Source of the DNA: Lunularia cruciata
Lineage: Eukaryota; Streptophyta; Marchantiopsida; Lunulariales; Lunulariaceae
Assembly: GCA_948567375.1 (NCBI GenBank)
Contig: OX419755.1
Coordinates: 53,883,001-53,947,000 of the forward strand
DNA: 64,000 nt
Reading direction: 5' to 3'
Part shown: positions 45,141-55,433 of the stretch, piece by piece
How the letters are laid out: every line of letters starts with the position of its first letter
Position numbering within the stretch: position 1 is the stretch's first letter
Notes under the pieces: model-generated
Database searches by the model: none
The model's input: only the letters and a program-made list of their open reading frames with translations
Told to the model about the DNA's origin: nothing
Made by a program: the position numbers and the translations under genes

Positions 45141-46300
45141 ATCACAATCCTGAGGTGCTGGAATGTGTGAAAGTAGAGAGAAATGAAGAGAAAACAATTA
45201 AGAAGGTTTGAATAATACCTCTAGACGTGGGTAGTGAAGTCGAAGTGTAATTTTGAGGCCGATTACGTCTAGATTGACCTCCCAAATTCCAGACAGCAGT
45301 TCAAATCTGATGTTTGTCCAACCAACATCACTTGATGAAATTCCTTGGGTGTTGAATGGTATGAAAGGCTATGAGCCAATCTCCTTCTTGATTATTTCTC
45401 ATGTCAGGCTTGTGAACTATCTTTTCATATCCCTAGATTTTTGCCATGGTTCAAATTCAGTCTGCTCTTCTTGGAAAATCTCTCATCTCTATCTCTTGAA
45501 TGCTCTCCTTCTCTCAAATCTCCTCTCAAATCTCCTTCTCTTTCTCTCAAAGCTTGAATGTTCTCTTCCTCTCAAATGCTCTCTTTCAATCCGAATTCTG
45601 AATTTTACTCTTCCTCTAAAAGTTTCAACTCTCTCAGACCCCACAATGAGTTTGTATGCCTCCTTTGAACACACCCATGTAGCAAAATGACTCCTTGAAA
45701 CACCCCACACCCACAGCAAAATGACTCCCAAACACTCCCACACCCACACACTCACAAAATGACACACTTGCAAAATGATTCCTTTGAACACCCACCCACA
45801 TAGTGAAATGACTTCTATTCAAATCTAAAAAGATGAAGGTTTATATAGCCCCATGCTGGAAAGAAAGTTTGAATATCCAAACATCCAAAATGTGCACATT
45901 CAGTGGAAAAATCAATATTCAAGAGGAAAGAACTCAAATCCTGAGCGGTAACATGCAACACTCCATGTTGCCAACAGGCGCCTACTAGCACCACTTGGCA
46001 CTGATGGGTGCAATAATTTTTTTAGTAGGAGGGCGGTCCCCAATGTCTTCCAACGTCTACAAGCGCCATCGCATGGTACCTTACAAGCGGTGCTGATGCC
46101 GCAAGGAAATTATTTTGGCAAGTTGGAGGGCAGCCCCCAATGTGTACAAGTGCCATTGCATGGCGTCTACTGGCATCTACTAGCGTCATTAGGCCACTTA
46201 AAATTTTTTCCAACAACATATACCGACTTTAAAGTGTAAACTTGCCCAACACCACACCGAGTAAGTGTTAGCTCGGGCACTACAAATGTACAGATCAAGC
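45141..46300. other. low-complexity and mini-repeat interval
   Basis: 45500-45560 has repeated CTCTCAAAT words. 45670-45810 has spaced repeats of CAAAATGA(C/T)T with CACCCACAC. TTTATATAG near 45840 could be a TATA motif. This could be an LTR or non-autonomous element fragment, but I cannot delimit it. Confidence 0.35.
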
Positions 46301-46503
46301 TCCCAAGAATTCTTTTTGCATCCTGCAAATTTTTATTCCAATATTACATAAAGATACACTCATGGTCTAGGTTACAAGAATATGGGATATGAGATGAGAA
46401 ATTGAAAAATAAATAATTTATTATATGGAAACTCACTCAACTGAGTATATCATGATTGTGACAATAAAGGCAGTGTTGCATCACCCTTGATCTACTTTCT
46501 TTT

Positions 46504-47731
46504 CTACCAAGTTCCATGAGCAGACATTGCTGAATCTAATTCAATTTCCTCTATAAATCCGCCATCATCATCTGACCAAAGGTCTGACCTATTGATTAAA
46601 AAATTATGTAAAATAATACACACTAACACCCACTTTAACAAATTAGCATTTCTACTATTGTCTTTGAGTTGCACTCTTAGCTCACAAAGAGAATGGCATC
46701 TAGCTTCTAATACTCCAACACAATGCTCATTTGTCACTCTTTCCTTTGCCAAATATTTATTAAACTCCTACTTGTCCTCTGATTAGGCTTGCTTGAAAGT
46801 GGGGACTAGGTGATGCATGGGTATATAACCCAAATCACCTAAAAGGTACTCCTTTGCCTCAAAAGTGAGACAACTCCCTCTCTGGTTCAAATCATTCCAT
46901 AGTGAGGATTTTTTCAAACAAGACATGTCATGACATGATCCTGGCATTCTTGTAAATAAACAAATCAACTTATACTTTTAGTAATCCATACAAAGAGGAT
47001 CACCAATGCATTGAAAAACACCTAACAAAACAACACAAACGTACCTCCAAAAATATATATAATTCTCCTTTTATCCTCACAAATCACTTAGCCATTTATA
47101 GAATATGAACCCTTGCGGCTGAAATATATTTCCCGTCCATTCATTGGTCAAGCCGCAAGAGGAAAAATGTTCCATCTACCAAACCAACACAACTAGAAAA
47201 ACCTTTGTGTGCAAAAACATTGGATATACTCCTCCTCTCCTCGAGCTTGAGCCAAGCAACTTGACTCCTCATCACATCTAATATAGCTGTCATAACTCTA
47301 TCAGGAAAAACAATTTTTGAACCAACACTAATGCCCCAAATATTCAAACCTCGTGCAACACAAGACCCATTTCCATGATGCCCAAATCTATCCAAGGCTA
47401 GGGCAACTTGGATCCACATGGGTGTTTGCTCTCTTTGATAGCTTTTCTCAAAAATTGTGTGAGTCTTAATCAAATCCACTAATGTTGAAAAAGAATTGAC
47501 ATCCATTGTAGTAAGCGGGAAAAAGGCCTTAGTATCAAGATTTCTAAAATACTCTATCACAAACTCTCTACTACAAGGGTAAGTAATATGGGGTTCCAAG
47601 TATTGATGAGTATGTGCATACTCCCACCCACAAATAAAAACTTGTAGCATATCTAAATCTCCTCCTAATTCTTTGTCTTTGTCTTCATCTTTTAATCCTT
47701 GTTGTAATATCTCCAAATCTAACTGAATCAT
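46504..47731 (-). pseudogene. PIF/Harbinger transposase
   Basis: Three frames in order. 47731-47141 has REFVIEYFRNLDTKAFFPL, VDLIKTHTIFEKSYQREQ, ALALDRFGHHGNGSCVARG and FSSCVGLVDGTFFLLRL (first catalytic Asp in VD). 46968-46783 has RMPGSCHDMSCLKKSSLWND and KEYLLGDLGYIP (second Asp in GD). 46752-46504 has ERVTNEHCVGVLEARCHSL and VLVCIILHNF. Together this is most of a HARBI1-type DDE transposase; the third catalytic residue should be the Glu in GVLEA, or the Glu before HCVGV. Frames 1 and 2 are separated by about 170 bp with GGAG|GTACGT and TTTACAAG|AATG ends, so an intron is possible. Only the step between frames 2 and 3 needs a small shift. This may be a recently dead copy. Confidence 0.82.
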
Positions 47732-50050
47732 CCATTGAATACATTTTCTAATATTTCTAGTTAGTTCTACACAATTGCTCCTCTCAGCATGACTTGACTT
47801 GGATTTTTAATCACCACATATAACTCCTTATTGGCAAAGTTGCATCTCTATTCTTTGTGTGCATAGAACAAAAAAAAAACCTCATAAATTTTGGCAAAGG
47901 GGCATCTCTATTCTTTATGCACAGAAAAAAAAAATCTCATAATTTTCATTCCATAACAAGAAAAACAAGTTCATGAATTTCATTTCATCATTCAAGGGAG
48001 AACAAGGGCATACATTTCATAGTCATACCAAGAGACAATAATCATAAATAAAACTTTTTTAACTAATTAAATCCAGGATTTTGGAGTGTAACCATTCAAA
48101 CAAAATCACTCCTCCTTCTAACTTCCCACAGCCTGCACCCAAATCTTCCCACTCCAAACAAATTCACTCCCCCTTCCAACTCTGGCTATGGGTTTCTCAA
48201 ATCTTCTTCCGTTGTAAACTTTTGCATGCCCTCAAATCTTTACACTCATGGTCCCTCCAATCTTCCTTAGTGGTCAAAAATCATGTTTTGGGTCATCTCG
48301 CGCATAAATCTGTCAACTTTTGATTACCATGGGTGTTCTCAAACATCATGGATGCTCCCTTTGGTGGCTGCCACTTTCACTCTAACCCTAAACAATATAC
48401 TTTATTAACCCTAATACATAATCAATGCTCTACGGAGTGATGACGGAAAGTTCCTTATCCCTTATTTTCTATGAACCACCTCATATGGAGTGTGCCAATA
48501 ATAAGAAACTTGGCCCAAACTCCATAGCAAGACCCTTTTCACCTCCGGTTCACACCCCGTACCAATTTAGTCAACGCTTTGTAACTATCTATATGAAAAG
48601 TTATGAAACTTTGTATAACTATTTCTGAGACCTCTTATTGTACATCTTTAAAATCAATGACCAGATTATGACCTGACAAGTTACTAGTTATCCACAAACA
48701 TCATCAAAGTGTAATGTTTTGCCATTAATGGGCCAAAGAACACGAAAAACTTTGTGGCTCCGAAGGCCAGGAACGGGGACTGTCTGATAGGGCACCTTGG
48801 AGTGGACTCAAGCATCACCAATACCTTTCAACTATGTAGAGAAATTTTTCACACGTTGAAAATAAGAAAAGCATGTATTTTTTTCTCCTAATAAAGTATG
48901 TGACAATTGAAAATTGTAATGTTGTATTGTCTGAATTGAATTGTGCAGTTATAGAGAAATGTAATTGAGGATGGCTATTGACTTCAAACTAGCTGAAGTT
49001 CATGCATGTGGCATAGCTTTTAAGATAGGTTTAGATAGGACATCCTAGGTTTAGGGTAAGATACAAGTTACTATGTAAATTTTGCAAATACTTGTACGGT
49101 TTGAGATACTGAAATAAAAAAGTAAGTTTAGAGTTTGGAGTTTTAGTGTTTAGGGTAAATAAACGGTACTATATCAGAATTAAAAAAATAAAATCAGTTT
49201 GCACATCTAGAGCTTTGTACTTTTCATTTGAAACCTTTCCTGACTAAATCCATTGAGAAACCTAAGAGGAGTTGATTATAATAGAAACAGAAATCATTTA
49301 GTGTATAAGCAATATAAAGATTTTGTATCCTTGTATGCTTGATTCTCATCCTTTTGAGTGAGTGAGAACATATGAAGTACTCACTCCCTCATACTTTCCA
49401 TTGGGTTCCAATACTCTATAAGTGGTTTGAGAGATTTCTCGGAGGAGAGCCATAGAGTAGGCTCTCCTCCGGGGAAGATGACTTTTGCAACTTTTTCATC
49501 TTTGAGACTTTGGTCCAAGCTATAGTCCATGCTCATCTCCTCTCTCTCTCTCTCTCTCTCTCTCTTGAGGAATACATTTGTGTCTTATTCTATTCTAGCA
49601 TGCCACTCCCTCCCTAGGATCTTATATTTGGCATATACTTGTGCCACCCACACTGAGTTATTCTTGCCTATTTATAGACATTTGATAGTACCATCTATTA
49701 CACTTTTTCCACTTTGTTAGGGTTATGCATGCAACTAATAAATAAGTGGTGTAAGCTACAAATAGCTCTACTTATAGCCATAGGCAAATGAGGTCTCATA
49801 TAGCAAGGAGGTATTATACCGGCAACATATGTAGGAGCATAGGCTCTATTTGCATCCCTTTTAGCCACCAAGATCTTACACCGAGGACATATGTTTTTAT
49901 TGGGACCTATCACACTATTGAATTCAAGCACTTATGAATTGAATCATCTTTTTGATTGGCTTGTGACCTACTTCCATGTCTTTCATGCATAATACTCTCC
50001 AATTTATTGTCTTTGTATTCCTAAATGCTAAGAAGATTCAAATGGATCTC
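47732..50050. other. AT-rich interval with small repeats, no supported gene
   Basis: Contains a diverged 60-bp tandem pair (TTGGCAAAG at 47831 and 47891, each with an A-run), a (CT)n run at about 49540-49565 and scattered frames of fewer than 85 codons. A 77-codon frame on - (49931-49698) contains CPRCKILVAKRDANRAYA, which I cannot assign. The right end adjoins the copia target site. Confidence 0.4.
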
Positions 50051-50055
50051 AATGA

Positions 50056-50276
50056 TGAATATCCAATTCAATAATACGCAAGACATGCATGCACCATGGT
50101 TGACACTAGAGAATATGTGCTTCACCTCATTGAGGCTATGTCCACGGGAACACACCAGTAGCTTTACTGATATTGAGACTAATGTGTGTCAAAGAAATTT
50201 TACCAGCTCTATTATATAGTAGTCCAGCCATAGTCTAACTAACTAGAGTACTCAAGACCTAAGTTAACTCCTAACA
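50056..50276 (-). repeat. 3' LTR of copia copy 2
   Basis: On - it starts TGTTAGGAGTTAACTTAGG and ends GGATATTCA. It is preceded by the polypurine tract AAGGGGGAGAT (about 50277-50288). Confidence 0.9.
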
Positions 50277-50451
50277 ATCTCCCCCTTGACTCATGTCTTG
50301 GGGTCCTTAACCTCTATAACCTATATGATTACTCTGCAAGAAGTCTTAGAAGGAAATCTAACATAGGTCCCTCTATACACTATAGTTAACTGGAACTAAG
50401 TCGGTAGCCTAAACAAGATAGAGTAAAATCATATATAGATATAAAAAATTG

Positions 50452-51760
50452 CTAGTCTACTCTACTTGTGCCCATAATCAAAACCTGCAATTTGGCACAA
50501 TGTCTCAAAAAACTCTCCAAAAAAATCACTTTGGTAAAAGCATAAGCAAGATTGAGTTTACAATCAATCTTGACTAGCTCAATCATTTTATCAAACATAG
50601 CATGTCTAAGAAAATGATACCTGATGTCAATGTGCTTCACTCTATTTTCCATCACTAGTTTTATTGCTAGATATCAAGCACTCTAGCTATCACAATGAAG
50701 ATTCACAATGTAATGTGTCAATCCCATCTCTGTGATAAACCTGTCCAACAAAATTGCTTCCTTTGCTGCTTCCGCCACCACTACATACTCAGCTTCTATG
50801 GTAGACTGAGCTATGCACTTCTGCAATGTAGATCTCCAACTTCTGCATCCACCTCCAACTGTGAACACATACGCAACCATAGATTTCCTCCCATCTAGAT
50901 CTTCTCCATTGTTAGCATATACATAGCCAACAAGTGATTTGGCATTGTATGATTTGGCATCAAACACAAAGTCAAAATCCAGTGTACCCTTGAGATATCT
51001 GAGTATCTATTTCACAGCTTCCCAATGTATCCTCCCAAGATTTGACATGTATCTACTAGTCTTGCCCATAGCTAGAGCAATGTCAGGCCAGATGCAAATC
51101 ATCAAAACATGAGACTTCCCATTGCCTTGTTGTAGGGGATCTTGGACATCAAACCTTTATCCACTGCATCTGTTGGACAAAGAGCTGATGAAAGCTTGAA
51201 GTGAGGAGCTAAAGGAGTACTCACAACCTTGCAATTCTCCATGTTAAATCTTGCAAGTACCTTTCTAGCATACTTCCCTTGAGTTAACTCAATGGAAGCT
51301 TTGAGCTTATAACATCAGATCTGTTCCTAGCTGCAATAAGCATGTCATCCACATAGAGTACCAAAATAATGAAGCCAAAGACTTCATTACTCACCTTTTT
51401 TATGTATACATAAGGATCAAACACACTTCTTTTTTAATCCTTGTGACCTCACAAAATCATCAAATTGGTTATTCCATTATCTAGGGGCTTGCTTCAATCC
51501 ATACAAGGATTTTAGCAACCTGCAAACCATATCCTCTTGGCTTTTCTTCACAAAACCCATAAGTTGTCTCATGAATATCACCACATCTAAATTGCCATAG
51601 AGGAAAGCAGTGACAACATCCATTTGATCTAGGATAAGACCAAAGAAAGTCACAAGTACATTTGAATAGTGGTATCCTTAGCAATAAGAGAGTAAACCTC
51701 ATTGTAATCCACACCTTTTACCTATGTGAATCCCTTGGCAACCAACCTGGCCTTGTAGAG
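50452..51760 (-). pseudogene. copia copy 2 reverse transcriptase and RNase H
   Basis: An intact catalytic box LYVDDML is seen at about 51345-51370 (copy 1 has YVDE). RNase H is well preserved at 50967-50683 (VFDAKSYNAKSLVGYVYANN, LQKCIAQSTIEAEYVVVAEA) and 50655-50452 (VKHIDIRYHFLRHAM). Frameshifts separate the blocks, and the 51300 area has a short deletion after the KYARKVLARFN block. Confidence 0.85.
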
Positions 51761-52279
51761 CTTCTTTTCTCCATTGATGTGGCTGTCTTTCAGTTTTATA
51801 TCTACTTACTGTCCACCAGTTGTTGATGTCTTGTTGTCAATCAATGATTGCATCTCCCTCTGCATCACTACATTCCACTCAAGCTTGTCCATTGAAGCTT
51901 GAGCCTCATTTTATGAAGAAGGTTCCACTTCTTCCAAGATCAAGGCCATGCCATCATTATCATCAAGAGAGATATCCTCGTCTCCTAATTGTGTTGAATT
52001 ACCCCATTTTGCAAATCATTCAAGAGCATGAATAGAACGTCCAAAATAGAACGTCCTTATTGCTGAATTTTCTTGATCTTCCTATGCTGGCATGTGTAGA
52101 GGTTCACCAATCTCCTCACACTCTTGTAATTCCAATTTGGGGAACTTGCTCCTCTATGGGAGCAGCTCTTTGTGCCTCATCATGCAAACCATCATAATTA
52201 ATCTCCCCCTCAACAATATTTAGAGGAGATTTTCCCTTGTCAATATGAGGAGCTTTAGTTTTCTCCCCCTTAGTCAATG

Positions 52280-52760
52280 CCTATCAAGACTCGTTAAATG
52301 AAACATCTCTATTGACAATCAATTTATAAGTGAAAGGATCCCACAACTAGTAACCCTTCACACCACTTTGGTAGCCAAGAAAAATAGATTTCTTGGAAGT
52401 AAGATCTAGCTTAGATCTACTTTCCTTAGGTATGAGAGGATATGCATTACATCCAAAGACTACTAATGATTGTAATTTGTAGGATGTTTATGCCTCATCT
52501 CAAACGGTGTCATGTAATGAATCACACTAGAGGGAGAAAGATTTAAGCTACATTGTTGACAACTTCTGCCCAAAATACATGTGATAAACCTTATTGGCTC
52601 AACATACTCAACATACTCCATTTGCTCCAATAGTGTTTGATTGGACCACTTAGCAACACCATTCTATTGTGGAGAATATATTGTAGTGAGATGGCGAGTA
52701 TCTCTCTTGTTGACAATAGACCTCAAATTCTCCAAAAGTGTATTCCACACCAATATTTTT
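52280..52760 (-). pseudogene. copia copy 2 integrase, core deleted
   Basis: This aligns with 30240-30705 of copy 1, the C-terminal integrase part, in broken frames. At about 52760 the sequence jumps straight to the gag zinc-knuckle end corresponding to about 31565 of copy 1, so the integrase zinc-binding domain and most of the catalytic core are absent. Confidence 0.8.
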
Positions 52761-52764
52761 TGCA

Positions 52765-53689
52765 GTATAGAACATTTTCATCATCAAGCAGGTATTACTC
52801 TTCTTCTTCCTTGTTGTCTTTTGCCACATTTGCTGAAGAAGGCTCAACTACTTTGCCACAACAATCTTTCTTGAGGTTGCCAACTTTGCCACACTTCCAA
52901 AAGAGCATGGTCTTATAGTCTTGGGATCTCTCCTTAGACCAAGATCTAGCTTAGACTCTGTTCTCCACTACCTGTCCACTTTTGAGTCCTTCCATAATTC
53001 ACATTCAACATTATTCTTGAAGGAGTCAAGGTTTGAGAAGGTAACCTCATCTTCTGTTGTAGATCATTTGCTAACAAAGCACTTACCACCTCATTTTAGG
53101 TGATGATATTCCTATCACAATGTAGTAACACTTGTGACAAGGATTGGTAGGACATAGGAAGAGAACTCAACATGTGGAGGGCCTTTCTCTCATCACTCAG
53201 GTCCTCTCCAAGATTTTTCAATCATTAAAGGCATCCATATGATCTTGTATCTCTGTCTCATTGTCCTTCATCTTGAAGCTCATCAGCTTCAAGGAAGTGT
53301 AGAGATGATTTGATAACTCTTTTTGATGGTGTTCTATTGTAGCTCATAAAATAGAGTAATGAAATCCTTGTACTCACCCAATTTTTTATGACATGTAGTT
53401 GTAGATGTAAAACCACTATGTGTACAACTATCTCTTGCATGTTGTTCCAATCATCCTCTAACACCAAATTGGTCTTCGGCCTCATCAATTTCCCAAAACC
53501 GTTAGCCTTGAGCATGCCTTTTACCTTAAACTCCCAAAGGAGATAACTAGTGCGTCCATAATACTTGGCAATGTCAAATTTGGCACCTTCAGTCTTCATG
53601 CCTACCATCTTGCCCCGTCTCACCTCTGAACTTGTCCTTTGGGTCTTTTTGTCAAATGGAGACTCGAAGCTTGCATCTTTCCACCTCAT
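52765..53689 (-). pseudogene. copia copy 2 gag
   Basis: 53689-53258 is an open 143-codon frame: FDIAKYYGRTSYLLWEFKVK, GMLKANGFGKLM, LHLQLHVIKNWVSTRISLLY. It is the copia gag core. A knuckle FWKCGKVGNLKKDCC lies near 52860-52905 with the first Cys changed to Phe and Asn where His is usual. Stops lie between the two parts. Confidence 0.8.
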
Positions 53690-53699
53690 ATAAAAAGGA

Positions 53700-55192
53700 A
53701 AAAAGAAAAAGGAAGGAATGAAAAATTTTACTTGGAGTAAAATATTTTATATGCCTTTCCTCTGGAAGGGTTTTGATAGATCTAAATCAACAATCTTTGG
53801 GTGTAATTGAATGTACATGATGGAAGCCTTTTATCAAGCTGATTCCACCAAGGCTGTTAGGATCAATTGATTGAGACTAGAGTTAGAAGCACAATATGAG
53901 TACTAATCCTCCAATTTGATTATCTCCAATCAAGCCTATCCTTGCTTTCAAATTGGCAACAATAGTCAAGGCCTTACTATTGTTCTTTCCTCTCCTAGCC
54001 CTTAGCAGTGGCCACATGTACTTTCTAAAGGATGGAAATACAAGTGTAGGAAACTATCACTTTGTTGAGGATTGAGAGAGATGTGAAAAAAGAGCCTGTG
54101 CCTATTGCTATGAAATTAGACCCATAGGGAGAAAAATGGTGGAACCAATAAAGATGGTAGAAGAACAACTAGACTCAAACTTGTTGCTGAAACAAATGGT
54201 AGTGACAAAATTAAGACTGTAATAGATGAGGCAAAATCCAATGCTCTAGTAAATGTAGATACCAAAGAGGAGGAAGATTTAAAATCAAAAGGTCTTGTTC
54301 CAAAATTTGGAAATGGTGTAAATCAAGAAACTTATTCATGTACACAGATTCTATTTGAAGTAACCTTCCACATTTCTATTTGAAGCTATTAAGAACTATC
54401 ATAGAGTGCTATGTTCATGAATATTTCAATCTTTGAGGTCTTTGCAGAACTAGAACACAGGTCATCATACAATGCTAGGTTACTTCAAATAGAGTCTCCG
54501 TACATGAATAAGTTTCTAAATTTACACCATTTCCAAATTTCGGAACAAGACCTTTTGATTTTAAATCTTCCTCCTCTTGATTTTAAATCTTCCTTCTAGA
54601 ACATAGGTTATTTTTTTCATGAAGTAACCTATGTTCTAGTTCTGCATAGACCTCAAAGATTGATTTGTGCAATGTCAAGCCCAAAGATGGAGATTGGAAT
54701 TACATCCCTGCCATTCTAGCTGCTTAACTCTAGACTACTGAAACCTAAAGCGCAAGCTCCTCATCTTCCATCCACATTGATTCTAATCTTCTTTTTTCCT
54801 TGCATGCTTTGTGACTTTATTCTCCTATTCACATCTATATTAGAATGCCATCACCAAAATGATCTACATCCCAAACCAAGCAAAGAACCTACATAATTCC
54901 AACCTATTTCTTTTGCTTCAAATGCAATTCGCTCCTCCTCTTGTGACTTACACTAGAGGTGTCTCCATCCCCAACTATACACATCAGAAATGAAGTATAA
55001 ACAAAATGAAGTATAAATGAAGTATAAACATTGAAAACACATGAGCGGCCCCAATCAAAGTGGAAAACTAGAAATCATGGCTAATTTTGCTACTATTGGC
55101 ATTGCACTCCCTCAAATCCCAAAGCACAATTGCTCCAGGGTGCAATACACTCTGTATTTCATCTAGCACATATCTAATTTTGACTTAATCTC
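53700..55192 (-). other. copia copy 2 leader with non-element content
   Basis: 1.5 kb between gag and the PBS, long for a copia leader. On + 54150-54325 reads RTTRLKLVAETNGSDKIKTV then IDEAKSNALVNVDTKEEEDL, a hydrophilic, coding-like stretch that I cannot assign. The 3' part of that stretch is one arm of a large inverted repeat (next entry). Confidence 0.45.
54266..54663. repeat. nested inverted repeats: 101-bp, 32-bp and 15-bp arm pairs
   Basis: Arms 54266-54366 and 54477-54577 are reverse complements over 101 bp with few mismatches and a 110-bp spacer. A 32-bp word in that spacer (54426-54457) is matched in reverse at 54632-54663 (31 of 32). A perfect 15-bp hairpin (54596-54610 with 54625-54639) overlaps the second pair. 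The structure interlocks and cannot arise from one simple inversion. Confidence 0.9.
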
Positions 55193-55204
55193 ACTCTAAT
55201 ACCA
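55193..55204 (-). other. primer-binding site, initiator tRNA-Met type
   Basis: TGGTATTAGAGT on -, two bases from the LTR end, the same two C-to-T differences from the standard site as in the nested chromovirus. Confidence 0.85.
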
Positions 55205-55206
55205 AT

Positions 55207-55428
55207 TGGAAGTCCAATTCAGTAATATGTAGGACATGCATGCACCATGATTGACACAAGAAAATAGATGGTTCACCTCATTGAGGCTACATCCATGAGA
55301 ATACACTAGTAGCTTTATTGATAATGAGACTAATGTGTCACAAAGAGCTTCTACCAACTCTCTTATATAGTAGTCCAGCCCTAGTCTAACTAACTTGAGT
55401 TACTCAAGAACTGAGTTAATTCTTGACA
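55207..55428 (-). repeat. 5' LTR of copia copy 2
   Basis: 222 bp pairing with 50056-50276. On - it starts TGTCAAGAATTAACTCAG, with a TATATAAGAGAG-type motif near 55365. Confidence 0.9.
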
Positions 55429-55433
55429 AATGA

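Larger units (their letters stand above)
50056..55428 (-). mobile_element. Ty1/copia element, copy 2, with 5-bp target duplication
   Basis: 5373 bp with LTRs of 221 and 222 bp, flanked on both sides by AATGA (50051-50055 and 55429-55433). On -: 5' LTR, tRNA-iMet PBS, 1.5-kb leader, gag with zinc knuckle, truncated integrase, RT, RNase H, PPT, 3' LTR. An internal deletion at about 52760 removes roughly 0.86 kb relative to copy 1. Non-functional, but the insertion site is clean. Confidence 0.93.

Noticed and set aside
45253-45690. 145-codon frame on + and its minus-strand mirror at 45489-45822
   Set aside because: Both run through CTCTCAAAT and CACACCC low-complexity repeats with no domain content.
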